Source: Lepidurus packardi
Taxonomy: Eukaryota > Arthropoda > Branchiopoda > Notostraca > Triopsidae
DNA length: 64,000 nt
NCBI GenBank assembly: GCA_023053545.1
Contig: JAKZAN010000006.1
Location: forward strand, 3,663,001-3,727,000
Direction: 5' to 3'
Part shown: positions 13,783 through 25,940 of the stretch, in pieces
How the letters are laid out: each line of letters opens with the position of its first letter
Position numbering within the stretch: the stretch's first letter is position 1
The notes under the pieces: generated by a model
Seen by the model: only the letters and a program-made list of their open reading frames with translations
Told to the model about the DNA's origin: nothing
The model's database searches: none
Position numbers and translations under genes: made by a program

Positions 13783-15094
13783 CTCCAAGGGGGAAAAAAA
13801 GACAAGAAAAGGGCCATTTATAATCCAGCAATCTATGGAGCTCCTTGCATTTTTCATTGCAGTCTATTTTTTTAGGGCTTTTTAATACACCAAGACTCAC
13901 AATTATATCCTTCCCTACGTTGGTTGAGAAATAAAAAAAGTCCTGGAACAACATGAATGCAACCAAGCGTCAGTTGATGTTCATAGAAAGCCTGTGTTCA
14001 AATTCTTGACCCATCTGAGAGTTTTTTCATGCTTTATTTTATTCGTCTATGTTTCGGTCTGTGCAGCAAGGCTAAGGCGGGGAAAAGTTCCAAGAATTCT
14101 AACGAGGACGGACATTATTGGCATTGGAAATAGTCACATTCTTTTTTCTTACCGCCCAAAAGTTCGTTATTGAGTATCGGCGTAACTACCCTGGTGGTAT
14201 GTATAACGGCTGGGAAAAGCCCAAGATCTTCCTAACTCCCAAGTTCGTTAGTGGACACAATGTGACGTGACCTCGCACATAAATTGTCCATACTTGTCAC
14301 GCCTTCTACGACAGAAGATAAAAATACATTTTTTTTCCTCGCTTTTTTGTCCTTCCCCAGAACCCAGACCTAAACATTGGTTCAAAGTGTAACATTCCTT
14401 TTCGCTTGAATACGAGGAACGTGTGGCACATTGCCGGATTTCCGTACTGGTGACTGGTTTCCAATTCCATTTCCATTACCATTTTTCCCCATCTCGAATA
14501 TTATTTCCTTCCCACAGCAGCGAAACGGTTGGCCTACGTACTTGAAATCGACAAAAGCAAACCTCAAATACTTGAGCCATATACCGTTCCATCATAGCGT
14601 GACACGTGGAATTAGGAGCGACAAAGAAGTCAGAATTCTTGGATTTCAATTCCAAGCTTTCTGCGCGTCCCACCTCCAGGAACTCACTCCTGGAATGATT
14701 CAAAACCGGAAAAAGCGAAAGGGCTCGGTGGAAAGGGATGAACCCTCTAAGCCTTATGGTTGTTCTTAACCCTCCCCTCTAATGGATGCCTTTTTCTCTA
14801 TTTTAATTGGTCTTTTAACAGATTTTGCATTCCATTCCCAATTTAAAAAAATGATCTGCCTCACATTTTTCTTCCGACCATTTTTTAGATGACCTATTTT
14901 TTAAAAGCCAAGTCTTTTACACGGTGCTTTTGATTTAACCGAACAGGTTCGCATGCGTTTAAACAATGCTCCTTTTAATAGAGGGAGCAGAGCATAGGCA
15001 TAAGGCATGGCTCAGGGTTCATCCTTTCAACCCGGGTGGAAATGTAAACTGATCTAACGTGACAGGTCATTAAGAACTGCCATCTCTCACACGG

Positions 15095-15096
<2 letters not shown>
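13783..15096. other. Non-genic stretch
   Basis: The minus-strand frame of the candidate exon extends upstream to 13966, but the extra residues look like translated intron, including the pyrimidine tract. The frame at 14431-14769 (112 codons, plus) has a repetitive FPIP-type start caused by simple sequence and no domain. Nothing else is seen. Confidence 0.5.

Positions 15097-15158
<62 letters not shown>
15097..15158 (+). repeat. 62-bp A tract interrupted by one T
   Basis: A29, one T at 15126, then A32. A tract this long on the plus strand is what a retroposed transcript (LINE, SINE or processed copy) leaves at its 3' end. I find no AATAAA within the preceding 40 bases and no obvious target-site duplication either side, so simple expansion of an A-run is equally possible. 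Confidence 0.9.
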
Positions 15159-15160
<2 letters not shown>

Positions 15161-15322
15161 GCAAAGTAAAACTGAAATCTTTCAGTTAGTCCCTGAATTA
15201 ACAGGTCGCCTATTATTAGTTTGTTCCCAACCAAGTTTCATCATCTTTACGACTGATGATATCACGTCTTGTTCCTTCTTTTTATACGTGAAGGCATTTT
15301 TACAATGCTCCTTTTTTTGGAC

Positions 15323-15343
15323 GGGGGGGGGGGGGGGGGGGGG
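15323..15343 (+). repeat. G21 homopolymer
   Basis: Twenty-one consecutive G, the longest G-run in the window, 165 bp after the long A tract. It is preceded by a T7 run. It is a potential G-quadruplex and unstable in length. The overlapping ORF at 15269-15562 is open only because it reads polyglycine through it. Confidence 0.95.
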
Positions 15344-15502
15344 ACAGTCGCAAGTCGGGTTTCTCGAACACAAACATACTTCTTGTCGTTTTGGTTAATA
15401 GCACGCAGCGGATATGCTAACCATTCCCAAAATTCTTATGTAGACAGGTTTTTCCCATGTTATGTTGAATTTCTTCCATGGCACGCTATGCGTTTTGGTG
15501 TT

Positions 15503-15577
15503 GCTTCAAGTCTTCGGGTCTTCAAGTCTTCGGATCTAGAAGTGAATAAAGTGAATAAATGAAGACGTGAATAAATT
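15503..15577 (+). repeat. Short tandem duplications
   Basis: Two copies of a 16-base unit (core cttcaagtcttcgg) at 15503-15518 and 15519-15534. These are followed by three loose copies of a gtgaataaa unit up to 15577. Both look like replication-slippage products with no coding meaning. Confidence 0.8.
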
Positions 15578-15604
15578 ATCGATTATTACCTCTATGCCGT
15601 TTCT

Positions 15605-15618
15605 AAAAAAAAAAAAAA
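15605..15618 (+). repeat. A14 run
   Basis: Fourteen A. Similar A14-A16 runs occur at 37568-37581, 44240-44253 and 44323-44338. No associated retroposon was recognised. Confidence 0.9.
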
Positions 15619-17319
15619 CATGACGCTGGTCACAGAGACACGATTGCCAGGTGACAAACGCGAACAACGTTTTACACCACACGATTGGTTTTTTGTTCCT
15701 TAAGTTCCGACGTGCAATCGCGCAGGCAAATCAAAGGAGCTGACACAAGAATTGCCCTTTCAACACGGTCGAACACTGAAAAAGGTGCTAGGAAAGAAAT
15801 AGTATTCTTTTCGCACGCCTCACAGGCTCTTGGATTGCCTTACAATCATCACCAAGGTAAAAACTCCCATGACACATACAGAGCCAAGATGTATCTACAG
15901 GATAAGTCGTCATTTGGCTAATATAAAACCATAAAACGAAACGGAAAGGCAGGCCGCAAGCTCAGAGGCCTAATACTTCATTTCAAGTCTGGCATCAACA
16001 TCCGAAGCAATCGGAAAAGGCACCCAACGTGATAACTTGCGGTTAGGTAACTTCCTCTTTGTTTCACCCCAACTATGTATACCCGTGCTCTGGAATAAAC
16101 CAGGCTATCTTCCCAAGTTTATGCTTCTTCCCTTCGTGTCCTTTTTTACGTAATAAACTTAAATTCTGAGATCCTCCCCAGAGTTGGATAAAAAAGTCAG
16201 AGGATGTGGTTTTCGGGTAAGGATTCATAGTATCACGGATTATAGCAGCGAAGTAGAAAGGAACGCGGTTTGCGTTTCATATCAGGTAACATTTTTTTTT
16301 ACCTCCCACCTTGACTTCGGGAAGAATTGGGGATGCAACAAAAATTGAAACCCCCGGAAAACAAGAAAATCAGACTGATTTTCCCCTTTTTTCCCCTCCA
16401 ATATAGCTTTTCCTTTATTTTCCTTTTTTTTAATAGGGGCCGAACGGATTTTATTTTAAACTTTTCCAACACAATCATTCTCTGGCCTTCTGTGCTGACT
16501 AGGCCCCGAAAGTAGAGTCAAGATATGGCATGTGAATCAGAGTCCTGCATGGACGGGCGACCTTTTTTACGATTCCAGCTTCAAGCTAACGGCTAATATG
16601 CAGATGCGAAAACCAGTCTCTTGCTCTCTTGTCTGTTCTTGTCTCGTGTGGCAAAAGGCAGCGGGGTGGGGGACGGAACACCAGGCAATGAAGGAAAGGT
16701 TAAAAGCCAGGTTTTTCGCTGCTCATGTCCGAGTGTTCCACCAAGAGGCTGCTTGGGCCGTTATTGTTAAGTCCTTTTGGGGCTATAAAAGGCTTCCACT
16801 CTATCATTAGCCTCGTAATTAAGAAGTCTGGGTGCTGCAGGGCTAATGCCTATTGCGCCCTTTTCATACTAGCAAAGGCTGTGTCCATGTCTTGTGTCGA
16901 GTGGGCTGTCTCAAACTTTTGGAGGAGCTAAAAATGCAGAGTTATTTCTATTCTCCATTAAAAAAAAAAAACTTACATGACGCTAGGCAAAAGACTATAC
17001 GCAGCTCCGTGCATAGTATATTGCCTGTTCTGGAGTAACACGCAAGGGCAAGGGCAAGAAGGATGCAACCCAACCAGCAAAACGGCAATAAGTTAGGACA
17101 CCACTATAGCGTGTTTTTCTGTATATCAAAGGTGCAAGAAAACGGTCAATTAACCTCTGGTGCATTCACCTTATTATGTATCACAAAACAACTGCTTTGT
17201 TGCTCTTACTAGAAGACCCTATTTAACTTGCCACAGTTAAACATATCATACCTTTCATTCCGGAGCTAAGAACGAACTTTTGTCTCGCAACCATTCAAAG
17301 TCATGTGCACTGCAAGCGT
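15619..17319. other. Non-genic stretch
   Basis: Several frames of 60-92 codons at 16327-17038 overlap each other on the plus strand, but their translations show no motif and the region is rich in short T and A runs. No gene can be supported. Confidence 0.5.
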
Positions 17320-17363
17320 GACTGTAAAAAGAACTGTAAAAAGACTGTAAAAGACTGTAAAAA
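17320..17363 (+). repeat. Tandem array of an 11-bp unit
   Basis: Four imperfect copies of gactgtaaaaa, with units of 10-12 bases that differ in the number of A. The array is followed by an A9 run. It is a typical minisatellite slippage product. Confidence 0.85.
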
Positions 17364-17573
17364 GAACGGTTAAAAAAAAACCGAAGCAAGTTTAGGTGGT
17401 AGCTATACTTTATTTTATCTGACCATTAGCAAATACCCTTACATCGTGAGCTTGTGCAACGGCTTCGTCAGAAAAAAATGGACTCACTCACTTCCGAAAT
17501 CGCGAATTTGAGCGAAGGATTTTAGTGGGGAGTCGCGAAATAGAAAAGCACTACCTAAAAAAAGGATTGTCAA

Positions 17574-17966
17574 ATGCATCCACGAAGTTTATGGCTCATC
17601 AAGGGGGTGCTGATTAACCCCTCGGTTTTGGTGCAGGGGGTCTCAGTCGGGGTAATGGACGCTGTGCGAGATGCTTACGAGAGAGAAAGGTATCCCCTAT
17701 CAGACCTCATTAAGCTCTTTACTGCCGTGACAGTCCCCTGCAACTTGATGGCGTACTCATTAAAAACACAGATGGAAGATAGTCGCCTACTAGGTCTTAC
17801 CAGAAAGCTTTTCCCTTTTCATCCCAGATCTGGAATATCACGCGCCTCGACATTGACTGGGCCTAAATACAATACGAGTAGGTTCCTAAAACACAGCGTG
17901 CGTTGTTCTGTTTTAGATTCACTCAAATATTTCTCTGCTGCTAACGCTCTAGATGTGGACCCATGA
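17574..17966 (+). CDS. Unrecognised 130-codon ORF
   Basis: Not recognised. A complete ATG-to-stop frame of 130 codons, in sequence less AT-rich than its surroundings. The first 60 residues alternate hydrophobic and acidic/basic stretches (LVQGVSVGVMDAVRDAYERERYP is the most protein-like part). The rest is basic and serine-rich. There is no signal peptide, membrane segment or known motif. The minus strand is also open for 119 codons over 17819-18178, which weakens the case. Possible roles are an exon, a decayed gene or a chance ORF. Confidence 0.2.
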   Translation: MHPRSLWLIKGVLINPSVLVQGVSVGVMDAVRDAYERERYPLSDLIKLFTAVTVPCNLMAYSLKTQMEDSRLLGLTRKLFPFHPRSGISRASTLTGPKYNTSRFLKHSVRCSVLDSLKYFSAANALDVDP

Positions 17967-20900
17967 GACTTAATACGATACCGTGATAATGGAAGTTCAT
18001 TAAGGCTTATGCCGTTGCAACAGTGCACAACCCCAACGAACCCGGAAAAACACACATAGCAGGTCGAAGTTGAAGAACTTTGGGGTGCCAGGGGAGGGTC
18101 ATATCGAAACGTCCCGACATTTGAATTAAAAGAAACAGTACCAAACTCAAGCGCCAAGTGCAGGCGACCCTTTCGCAAACTCGCTTTTCACCGACAATCT
18201 GGGGAGATTATCCCAAGCAAGGGTTGATAGAACACGGAAAGCTACTTTCAGGACACCATTAGGACTTCACATCGGAATTGCCGATTAGTTAACGTCGAGG
18301 CTTCTTTTTGCTCATTAGGCCGGTAATTTTGGGAAGAAGTCTTAACCATCGTTCTATGTCGTTTCAGTCTAATACATTAGTTTAGTAAGCTACATGAATT
18401 AAACTCATCTGGCTACTGTACGTCTTTCTTGCTGTTGCTTCGCTCGGTTGCTTTTCTATGAGGGGGGCGAATAGTTCACGTCACGAAACTTTTCATGAGG
18501 CAAACTTTGTACTATATTCGGAAAGCAGAAGAGGTTTAGGCTCCGGAGTACAAAAATCATAAGATTTGCATGGGTTATGCACTCGGGTTATGTAAATTTG
18601 GCCATTTGAATTGCCAAGAGGGATAGGTAGAGGGAGGGGGGCTAGGTTTGCTGAAGGCGAGGAAGTAAAATAAAGAAGAAAAGTTTGAGAATGGAACTCC
18701 GATGACGATGAGAGTGAATCATAATTGCAGAGATTGGGTGCGGGGAGGAAAGAGAGGGTGGAATGCTAAGGGGAGGTTGTCAGAGTACATAATGAGGAGT
18801 AGTACCGGTTGCTAAGGCAACACCGTCGTACCTTGCAAAAGGGGTCCTATTACAAGCAATAAAGTCACCCTCGTCATATACTCTCAGCTTGCCTTCTAAT
18901 ATAACCTTTTTCACTCCTGCCATGCATATCCTCTCTCTTTCTCTCTATATATATACATTTACCGCCCATACGTTGCAAGCTGCATCAGTCGGCTTCTCTT
19001 TTAATCAAGCATCTGCGTGGCTCGGGCATCAAGACCCACCGATTCTGAAAAGGGTATACGGAGCTCAGGTAAAAAGAAGGCCACGACATAGATCCGCTTT
19101 CAATATCCCCCGCCCCAGCCAGTCCATGCATCTCCCGATCCCTGATAAAAGCTTCCAACAGAAAAGGTTAACATGTGTGTATGGAATATTCGAGGACGTT
19201 CGGGTCGTCTCTGATATCAAGCAAGCCGATTATCAACTTCAGTGGATAATTAGCTTTGGGGGAAATGCTGGCATTGCTTGCTCTACCATGGCGGGCCCAA
19301 CGGATCGCGTTCACATATGATTAAAAAGGACCGGCTTATCGTACGGGAGCGAACGCGATTATTTCTCAAATCCTACAGGGTGTTGAATAGTTGAATTTGT
19401 GCTGAGTGCACATGAATTTAGCTAGTTCAGTTTTGTTTAACAAAAAGGGTACACTACAATTCGATTTCAAATCACGTCGCTTTGTGAAAAAAACTCAACA
19501 ATTTGACAAGTTCGTTCAAAAGACATGAAAACCATAACACTCTTAGCTGTAGGCCACAACTTCCTCATTGTATAGGTTTAAATATATAATATCCACCAAG
19601 AAGAAAGCAAAAGCGTGATCAAGCGAAGCACAAGATTGCCTGCAGTTACATTAAAAAACTAAATACATAAAAAGAACGTTATGAAAGTAGAGGCAAGTAG
19701 GTGCCATAAATATAGGACCCAAATTATGAACAATAATAAATTGGCCGTCTAGAGTCAGCTTTTTACGCACTATCGTGGGAACCACCTGTGCTCATGTTCA
19801 AAGTATGGAAAAAATTCAATAAAAAAGGCGGCATAATTTGCATGAGGCGTGGAATACCCGAAGCCAAAAGGGCTCTCCTACAAACAATCGAGTCTAGTTA
19901 ACCGTGCAGTTGGGTTACAACCTGGTGGTGAACGGTGCCCTATCCTAAGCTAAATGAGGCGATTGTGTGCGGTGCGTTCTAATGGGCTCCGGATTGTCTC
20001 TATCCTTGACAAATAAGTCTTCCAAATTGCAGCGGTTGTCTTCAGAAACCCTGTGAGGACGGCCTGTGCCTTTAGAAGCGGGGAATGTATAGCGGAAGAC
20101 CACCGGTGGAGTCCCAAGCACGGGAAAAAGCACAGGAGTCGCACTGTTACAAGTCTAATTACCAGCACCTTATTCCAAAAGGAATCTACCCTTTTTTCTT
20201 GCCTTCTTTTCTTACGGAGCCGGACGACGGTTAGATATAGCCCAGTACAAAATGTATGGCAAAAGGCCATAACTCAACCTCGTTTATCTTTTTTTTCCCC
20301 TTTCATGTTTTAAACGCAAAAGAGAGAGAGCGAGAGACCTAGAGTTGTGAGTGAGAATCCTTTTAAAACGCAAAAAAAAAAATTTAAAAAAAAATGGAAA
20401 ATAAAAATCTGCGGGTCCCATCTGCCGCTTTGGTCATTATTTCATTTTTTCTTCAACTTTTTTTTGTGGCCGTCGTTAAAAAGTTTTTGGGGTCCTGGAG
20501 ACAAGAGACAGCACTAAGCACAGGCAGAAACTACCCTCACAAACTTATCTATAGGCAAGTTTATGTTTGCAGCTTTACTTATTGAGGGTCAGTGCTGGAA
20601 AAGGAGTCCCGGTGACGACAAAAATGAGAGGAAGCCAGGTTCGGAAGAGTTATTAAGTGGTTAACTGTGCAGGTGAACGGAAATTCCCGTATGCAGAGAA
20701 CCGATGAGTGGTGAATACAGTCGGGAGAGAGAATTCGTAAAATGAAGAAAAACGGCAATGAAATGCTTCCTCTCGTCCCTCAATATTGTTTGCAAGCTAA
20801 AATCACTTTTTAAACCAAAAGGGCGAGACGGAAGTTGCAAGGCAGTCATATGGAAATTCTAAACTGCATAGTGGCATTCCACTATTCCGCCTACGCTGTC

Positions 20901-22244
20901 CGGATAATGTTCTTCCAACTTCCCTTTCTTGTAAACTTCAGCCCATTATATACAAAACTACATGAGCGTAACACTAAAACGGGCTTGTCATTAAAGACAG
21001 GGCTTTTCACCATGTGCTCCAGCATCTCTGCTTTTGACTATTAGAGACTGAACTCAACCGTACACATAATGTCATTCGGTAACTGGTAAGTTTTCCAACG
21101 AAAGGGGTAGTAAACTTTCCCATAGCTAGACATGCGCTAAAACTAACCCACACTCGACTGACACTTTTTAATTTCTATTTCTACTTTAAAGTTTAGCCTC
21201 ATAGTGATACACGACACAGTATGCACAAGGCCGTGGGCGCAATCAGTGAACTTTTCTTCCGATGATTACATACTTCTTGGATAATAAATTTCCTTAAATT
21301 AAAGGTTACCTCGTATGTTCGTTTATCTCGTTTTTAATAAAAAAAATGAGAGCATACTTTCAAGCTGGAATATCAAAGGGTAGAAAATTAAATGTAGCTA
21401 AGATCATAGGTTAACTTTGTTGTGAGATGCTTTCATCCAACAATAGGTTACGGGGCTATCTAATACACTTTTCAGGGTACTTTCAGAATTGGCCCAGAGT
21501 GCTGTCAATGGGATATATATTTAGAACTTATGGCAAAAAAAACAGCCGTGGCTATGGAAACAAACATTCATCTTGCATTAAGCCGCTTTGTAAGCGGTAT
21601 GCGAGTGCAGTTAGACCTGTCCAACGTAAAATAAAACACAATTGACAAAGTAACCTAAATTTATTAACGTTACAAATTCAATAGAATAACGGCACAACCA
21701 AAGCTTACTTGGTAAATTGCCACTACGAGGCCTTCCATAATCCCACTAACTTGGCTTCAGAATTTGAAAGGATGATGCAAAACCTTGAATTTCTGGGTGT
21801 AACAAAGGTAATTAATAATTCATCCAAATACTGGCACTTTTCACAATATAACTATAACTTTACAATATATTTTAAAACCACACGATGACATTACTTTGCT
21901 TAAATCAAAATACAGCTTACCTTCCAGTGGTTGGAAATTCACGTGGGATATTCCGTTACGGTCACCGAATTCAGCTAAACAAGCAGACTTCACGTGTAAT
22001 GGTTTATTTTAATCTTAATGTTCTTCTTTCCTTCATTCATTTAATAACAAACTGCAGTTGGGAAAGTATTATAGACTGCTTGTTACGGGTGTCTCTGCAT
22101 TGTTTAACCTAGTTATTTAGCCGTGACTTAAAATTCCCCTGTAATGTAAACAACCTCATTCTTAACTTCGTCACGAAGACCGCTAAGTGGCGAGCCACAA
22201 AGTGCAAGCCACACTTGTTTACCAACTGAGAGGCGTGGTTAAGG
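17967..22244. other. Non-genic stretch
   Basis: The frame at 18889-19320 (143 codons) starts in a CT/TA microsatellite-like patch (18930-18958) and shows no domain. The overlapping minus frames near 19945-20270 are unremarkable. AT-rich from about 21640 to 21890. No RNA gene or mobile element was recognised. Confidence 0.5.
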
Positions 22245-22313
22245 ATGAAGATGGCGTCCGAAAGAGGCGGGATAGCTCTGGGTGGGAATTTTGATACTGC
22301 TGTTTTTGCTTAA
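22245..22313 (+). CDS. Micro-ORF in good Kozak context, possible first exon
   Basis: Two in-frame ATGs (22245 and 22251). The second sits in gaagATGGCGTCC, an excellent animal initiation context, and encodes MASERGGIALGGNFDTAVFA before a stop. The sequence just upstream (22195-22250) is GC-richer than its surroundings. A donor-like ggGTGGGA inside the frame could make this a truncated first exon. Short ORFs with good context also arise by chance, and no partner exon was found. Confidence 0.15.
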   Translation: MKMASERGGIALGGNFDTAVFA

Positions 22314-23196
22314 ACACGAGCTCTTTTGTGAAGTTGGCATGCTTCTTTCGGCTATTAAATAATTGAATCACTTGTGAACTGTAAGTAGCTACACAAAGAG
22401 GCCTTTCGCTCTAATTTCGAGTTAAGGCAATAGGCAATCCTTTAAGGCAATAGTGACATTAATATAGGAACGCCACCACGATAGTCGCAAAAAGTAGTAG
22501 AGACCCGGGTATAACAATATAAACGTAGCGTCAGTGGCACGACGTTTCCAATCTTGCGTTTAGAGACCTCATAAGTGCCAGTGGCGATAATTTAACAATT
22601 ACAAAGCCCTCGAACCGCCTGTCATCATCAAAAAAGCACAACCCACCAAAAGTTTCACGCCGAAGTGAACAAAAAGTGCTGGACTTACTTTACACATGCC
22701 ACAAGCCAAAACTACGGTACGTAAAAGTTCCTTGCCAAGTCATTATGATCAAAAACCGCAAGGCGGCAAACCATTTTTTACCTAATCATTTCCGCTTGTT
22801 ACGCATTTTCTTGTTTCTTTTGTTCGTAGGAAATCTTCAGTAAACCCAGGGGACTTTCCCTGTGGCGGCCGTTTCTCTCCACAAATTTGCCCAAACCGCG
22901 GACGTAATTCTATTAATAACAACAAAGGATATGGTGGCGTATATGTCTGCAAGTTATGGAGACTGGTCGAGCAATAAGCACAGGCTAAAATCAACGGTGG
23001 GTACTTATTGTGGTGATATTTCACACAGAATTTGTCGTCACACCTAAAAATCATAGCCATGGTAAAACCACGGAAAAGAGAAGGTAGAGGCTGACATTAT
23101 TGATGTAGTGCTACGATGTAAAGGCATCTGCAGAAAAACTAGCTGTTTGGACATAGAACATAATAACAGCGGCCTTTATTGGCAGTATATGCCGCC
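22314..23196. other. Non-genic stretch
   Basis: Short frames on both strands at 22782-23060, with no motif. A small direct duplication of ttaaggcaatag occurs near 22420-22455. Confidence 0.5.
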
Positions 23197-23223
23197 ATAT
23201 ATATATATATATATATTTTTTTT
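23197..23223. repeat. (AT)n microsatellite with T run
   Basis: About ten AT dinucleotides followed directly by a T8 run. Simple sequence. Confidence 0.9.
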
Positions 23224-24407
23224 CAATTAGTGTAACTGAATAACCTTTCTCCATGCCTAATAAGTGACTACGTTCCTAGATTCTTAAGAAGTTATAGGAA
23301 AATTCAGGTTGTGGTAAGTTGCTCAATTCTTTCGAGTCCATTTTAAATATGAGAAGGAGGCTCTCGAACCAATGACATGCAGTGGCAGCACATGACAAAA
23401 TCAACTCTATTTTTGCGTCACTATATAATCAACATTTTAGACCGTCCGTTCCTCCAAAGAAAACAAGGTTACAAGAAAGGAGAAGGCCTTTTTAGTTGCA
23501 AAGGGGTGGACAAGGGTAGCATAACATCAGTTCCTCCATGACAAACCGGAGACAATTTTGGGAGAAGTATATACGTATGCGCGAAGGGGGGTTATTTTTT
23601 AATCATGTCTAAAGGCAGGTGTTGGGGTCCGGTGTGAACAATGCAAGTCTCTTTAGAAGAAAAAAAATGTCGGCACTGCACCCTCCTTACTTCTTTTTTT
23701 TTGCTACTTTTTAAAGGGCCTTAAGTAATTTTCTTCGATTTCCCCATCTTGAGCATCCAACAGCTGCTAGAAAATAAACTTGGCTGGAACAGTCGTTTTA
23801 GGTAGTGCTATGCACATATCCTTCTCTGCTACGGATTTTTCAACCTGGGGGTTTCAATACAGTCCTTATGTAGAAAAATGTTCGTAATTATTTTCGACGT
23901 TGAAGTTTCTTGCTATTACATGTACATATATTTTTTAACAGTACTTATATTCTACAGCAGCCGTATTAGATATCAAAGCTGCCTACATAACTATGTTTAC
24001 ATTTCGCAACAACTATGAACTCATCTGAATCCTCTCTCCTGCGTTTCCCTTCACGTATTTGATTACTAATGATATACAGAGCCCCATTACAAAGAAGAGA
24101 CGTTCTTGTTTCTGCTCGGCGATAACTATTATTCTCCCCGTCATTATTTTCCTATATTGAATATTGTCGGCATCGTTCGTAGTGATTGCGCCTTCTAAAT
24201 TACCTTGCGTGTTCATAAAATGTATCCCTCTTGCGGAGAAACTAAATAGCATCCGCCGATAGACCATATTTTTGCGTCCTTTTCTGCAATTTATGTCGTT
24301 GTTTTTTGTCTGAAATATATTGTCCTTTTCCTCGATATTATTCCACGCAACACCCAATGCAAAGCAATGGTGGGAACTCACCAAGGAGAAGCGTGGGGTA
24401 ACCACAA
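23224..24407. other. Non-genic stretch
   Basis: AT-rich. The minus-strand frame of 150 codons at 24013-24465 overlaps the next feature in a different frame and has a lysine/asparagine-rich composition with no motif. I consider it a chance ORF. Confidence 0.45.
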
Positions 24408-24728
24408 TTACCTTAACTCTCCTGCATGCTCCAAGAGCTTCACACCTTCTTTTCTTCTTTTCCACGCAGCAAATGAGGCTTCTCCCACATAAAAAGACGC
24501 TATATTCGGATTGAGTTCAGGTGGAACCGAAGGGATAAGAGCAAAAACAATAGGAAAGGCTTCTGCTCCATAAAGGCTTTTTCTTGCTTGATTCGCTTTT
24601 GGACACTCCACAACATTAGCAAGCGCAGGACTTAAGAACTCGTGCATAAAACTAGGTGAAGGTTTCCATTGTGGATCCCCCTTTCTCAAAAGCCAATGCA
24701 TTTTCCCTCTCAACGGTTCACCAGACAT
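24408..24728 (-). CDS. Unrecognised 106-residue ORF
   Basis: Not recognised. An ATG-to-stop frame starting MSGEPLRGKMHW, with a balanced, soluble-protein-like composition. It has a basic amino end, a hydrophobic-proline middle (FPIVFALIPSVPPELNP, about residues 58-74) and a charged tail with WKRRKEG. Codon choice is mixed, without the A- or T-run artefacts that open many frames here. There are no transmembrane helices or known motifs. It has no neighbours with which to form a gene. It may be a small gene, the last exon of one, or chance. Confidence 0.25.
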   Translation of the reverse strand: MSGEPLRGKMHWLLRKGDPQWKPSPSFMHEFLSPALANVVECPKANQARKSLYGAEAFPIVFALIPSVPPELNPNIASFYVGEASFAAWKRRKEGVKLLEHAGELR

Positions 24729-25882
24729 CGAACAGACTGGCTCTTGTTTCTAACCATAATCAATGACCCTTTTTATATAATGAATGCCACAAGCATTGAT
24801 TGGATGTTTATAATAATATCCATCGCCGCCGCTGATGCTGCAGTAAATATCAAGCGAGATGGGGAATGGCGATGCAAGAATCCGGTAGCTGCCTGTCAAA
24901 GCTCCAGCCATGAGCCATGACTAATGGAGCCGGCTAAGCCATTCTCGTGTAAGCTTCGATGGAAAAACCAAACGAAAACGGTCTGAACCCTTTTTCTTCA
25001 GCCTTTCTGATTTTTAATCGAACTGCCGGAGACAATAGACAGGAAGCAGAGGCCTTAATCGCGTGAACAACCTAGAAGTTCACACCATCCCCCGTAAGAA
25101 AAGATGGAAATGAGGTGAGAAGACTTAAAAGGAACAGAACATACCCCCAGGTTCGTTATTTTGTATTCCCTAAAATTTAAACTCACTTTTTCATTACTTT
25201 CTTCCCTTGTACATACACTTCTTTGACTATAGAGACCAATCATAATTTCGTTCGTGGCGCCTTTGTTATTTTCCTGAACAGATTGAGCCACGGATCCGAG
25301 CGAAGAAGACGCACAGAGGAGAAGGAGAAGCCCAAGGTGACTATTAGATGCTTGATAGACTTCGCATATGGAATGTTATCGAGATAGCGGATCAAGCTAC
25401 TGCAACGTGGTTTGGCCTTTCTATTACAAACCATCAACGTTCGCCAAAGCACTGTAACTTATAGAACTTATATTTGGTGCGGGCCGAACGCATCACATAG
25501 CAGAGATCAGATGAAGCAGAGGAGGATAACTCATAAGACAAGGCTCCGGAATACCTATTTTACGACCTATTGTTCCTCTAGCGTGGCACGGAGGGGGTTC
25601 CAAGCTGTAGCATCACCTCGGACACCTTCTGTATACATAGAAAAAATTCCTTCCTTCCTTTTTTTTCATAAAGAAAAAAATGGCTATCTTCTTGGCCTCG
25701 GCTGTCCTAAAGATGTGACGGCAAAGTTGGCTGGTATGGAGCTTCTAAATGGAGGACAAGAGGATAAGGTGCCAGGGGTTTTTATGACGAGTACTCAATT
25801 AAAGATCTTCATTTGCTTTGCGACCTTGAATCTTTTTAAAATGGAGCATTTTAACTAGAAAAACCTGAACTATAGCCACACG

Positions 25883-25940
25883 AATGAAACAGATGAACTA
25901 TTGAACAGATGAACTATGAACTATTAGATGAACAGATATG
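25883..25940 (+). repeat. Degenerate short tandem repeat
   Basis: Three overlapping copies of a unit containing gaacagatgaactat, with small internal deletions. A slippage product. Confidence 0.75.

Noticed and set aside
15269..15562. 97-codon ORF through the G21 run
   Set aside because: Openness is produced by polyglycine reading of the homopolymer. The same applies to 42-342 and 32569-32784.
23340..23400. Minus-strand ggttcgag resembling a tRNA T-loop
   Set aside because: The flanking five bases do not pair and there is no anticodon arm.
24013..24465. 150-codon minus-strand ORF
   Set aside because: Lys/Asn-rich composition in AT-rich sequence and no motif. It overlaps a more protein-like frame.
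25412..25858. 148-codon plus-strand ORF
   Set aside because: Only a short middle part is protein-like, with A/T-run-driven Phe and Lys blocks. No family or splice support.
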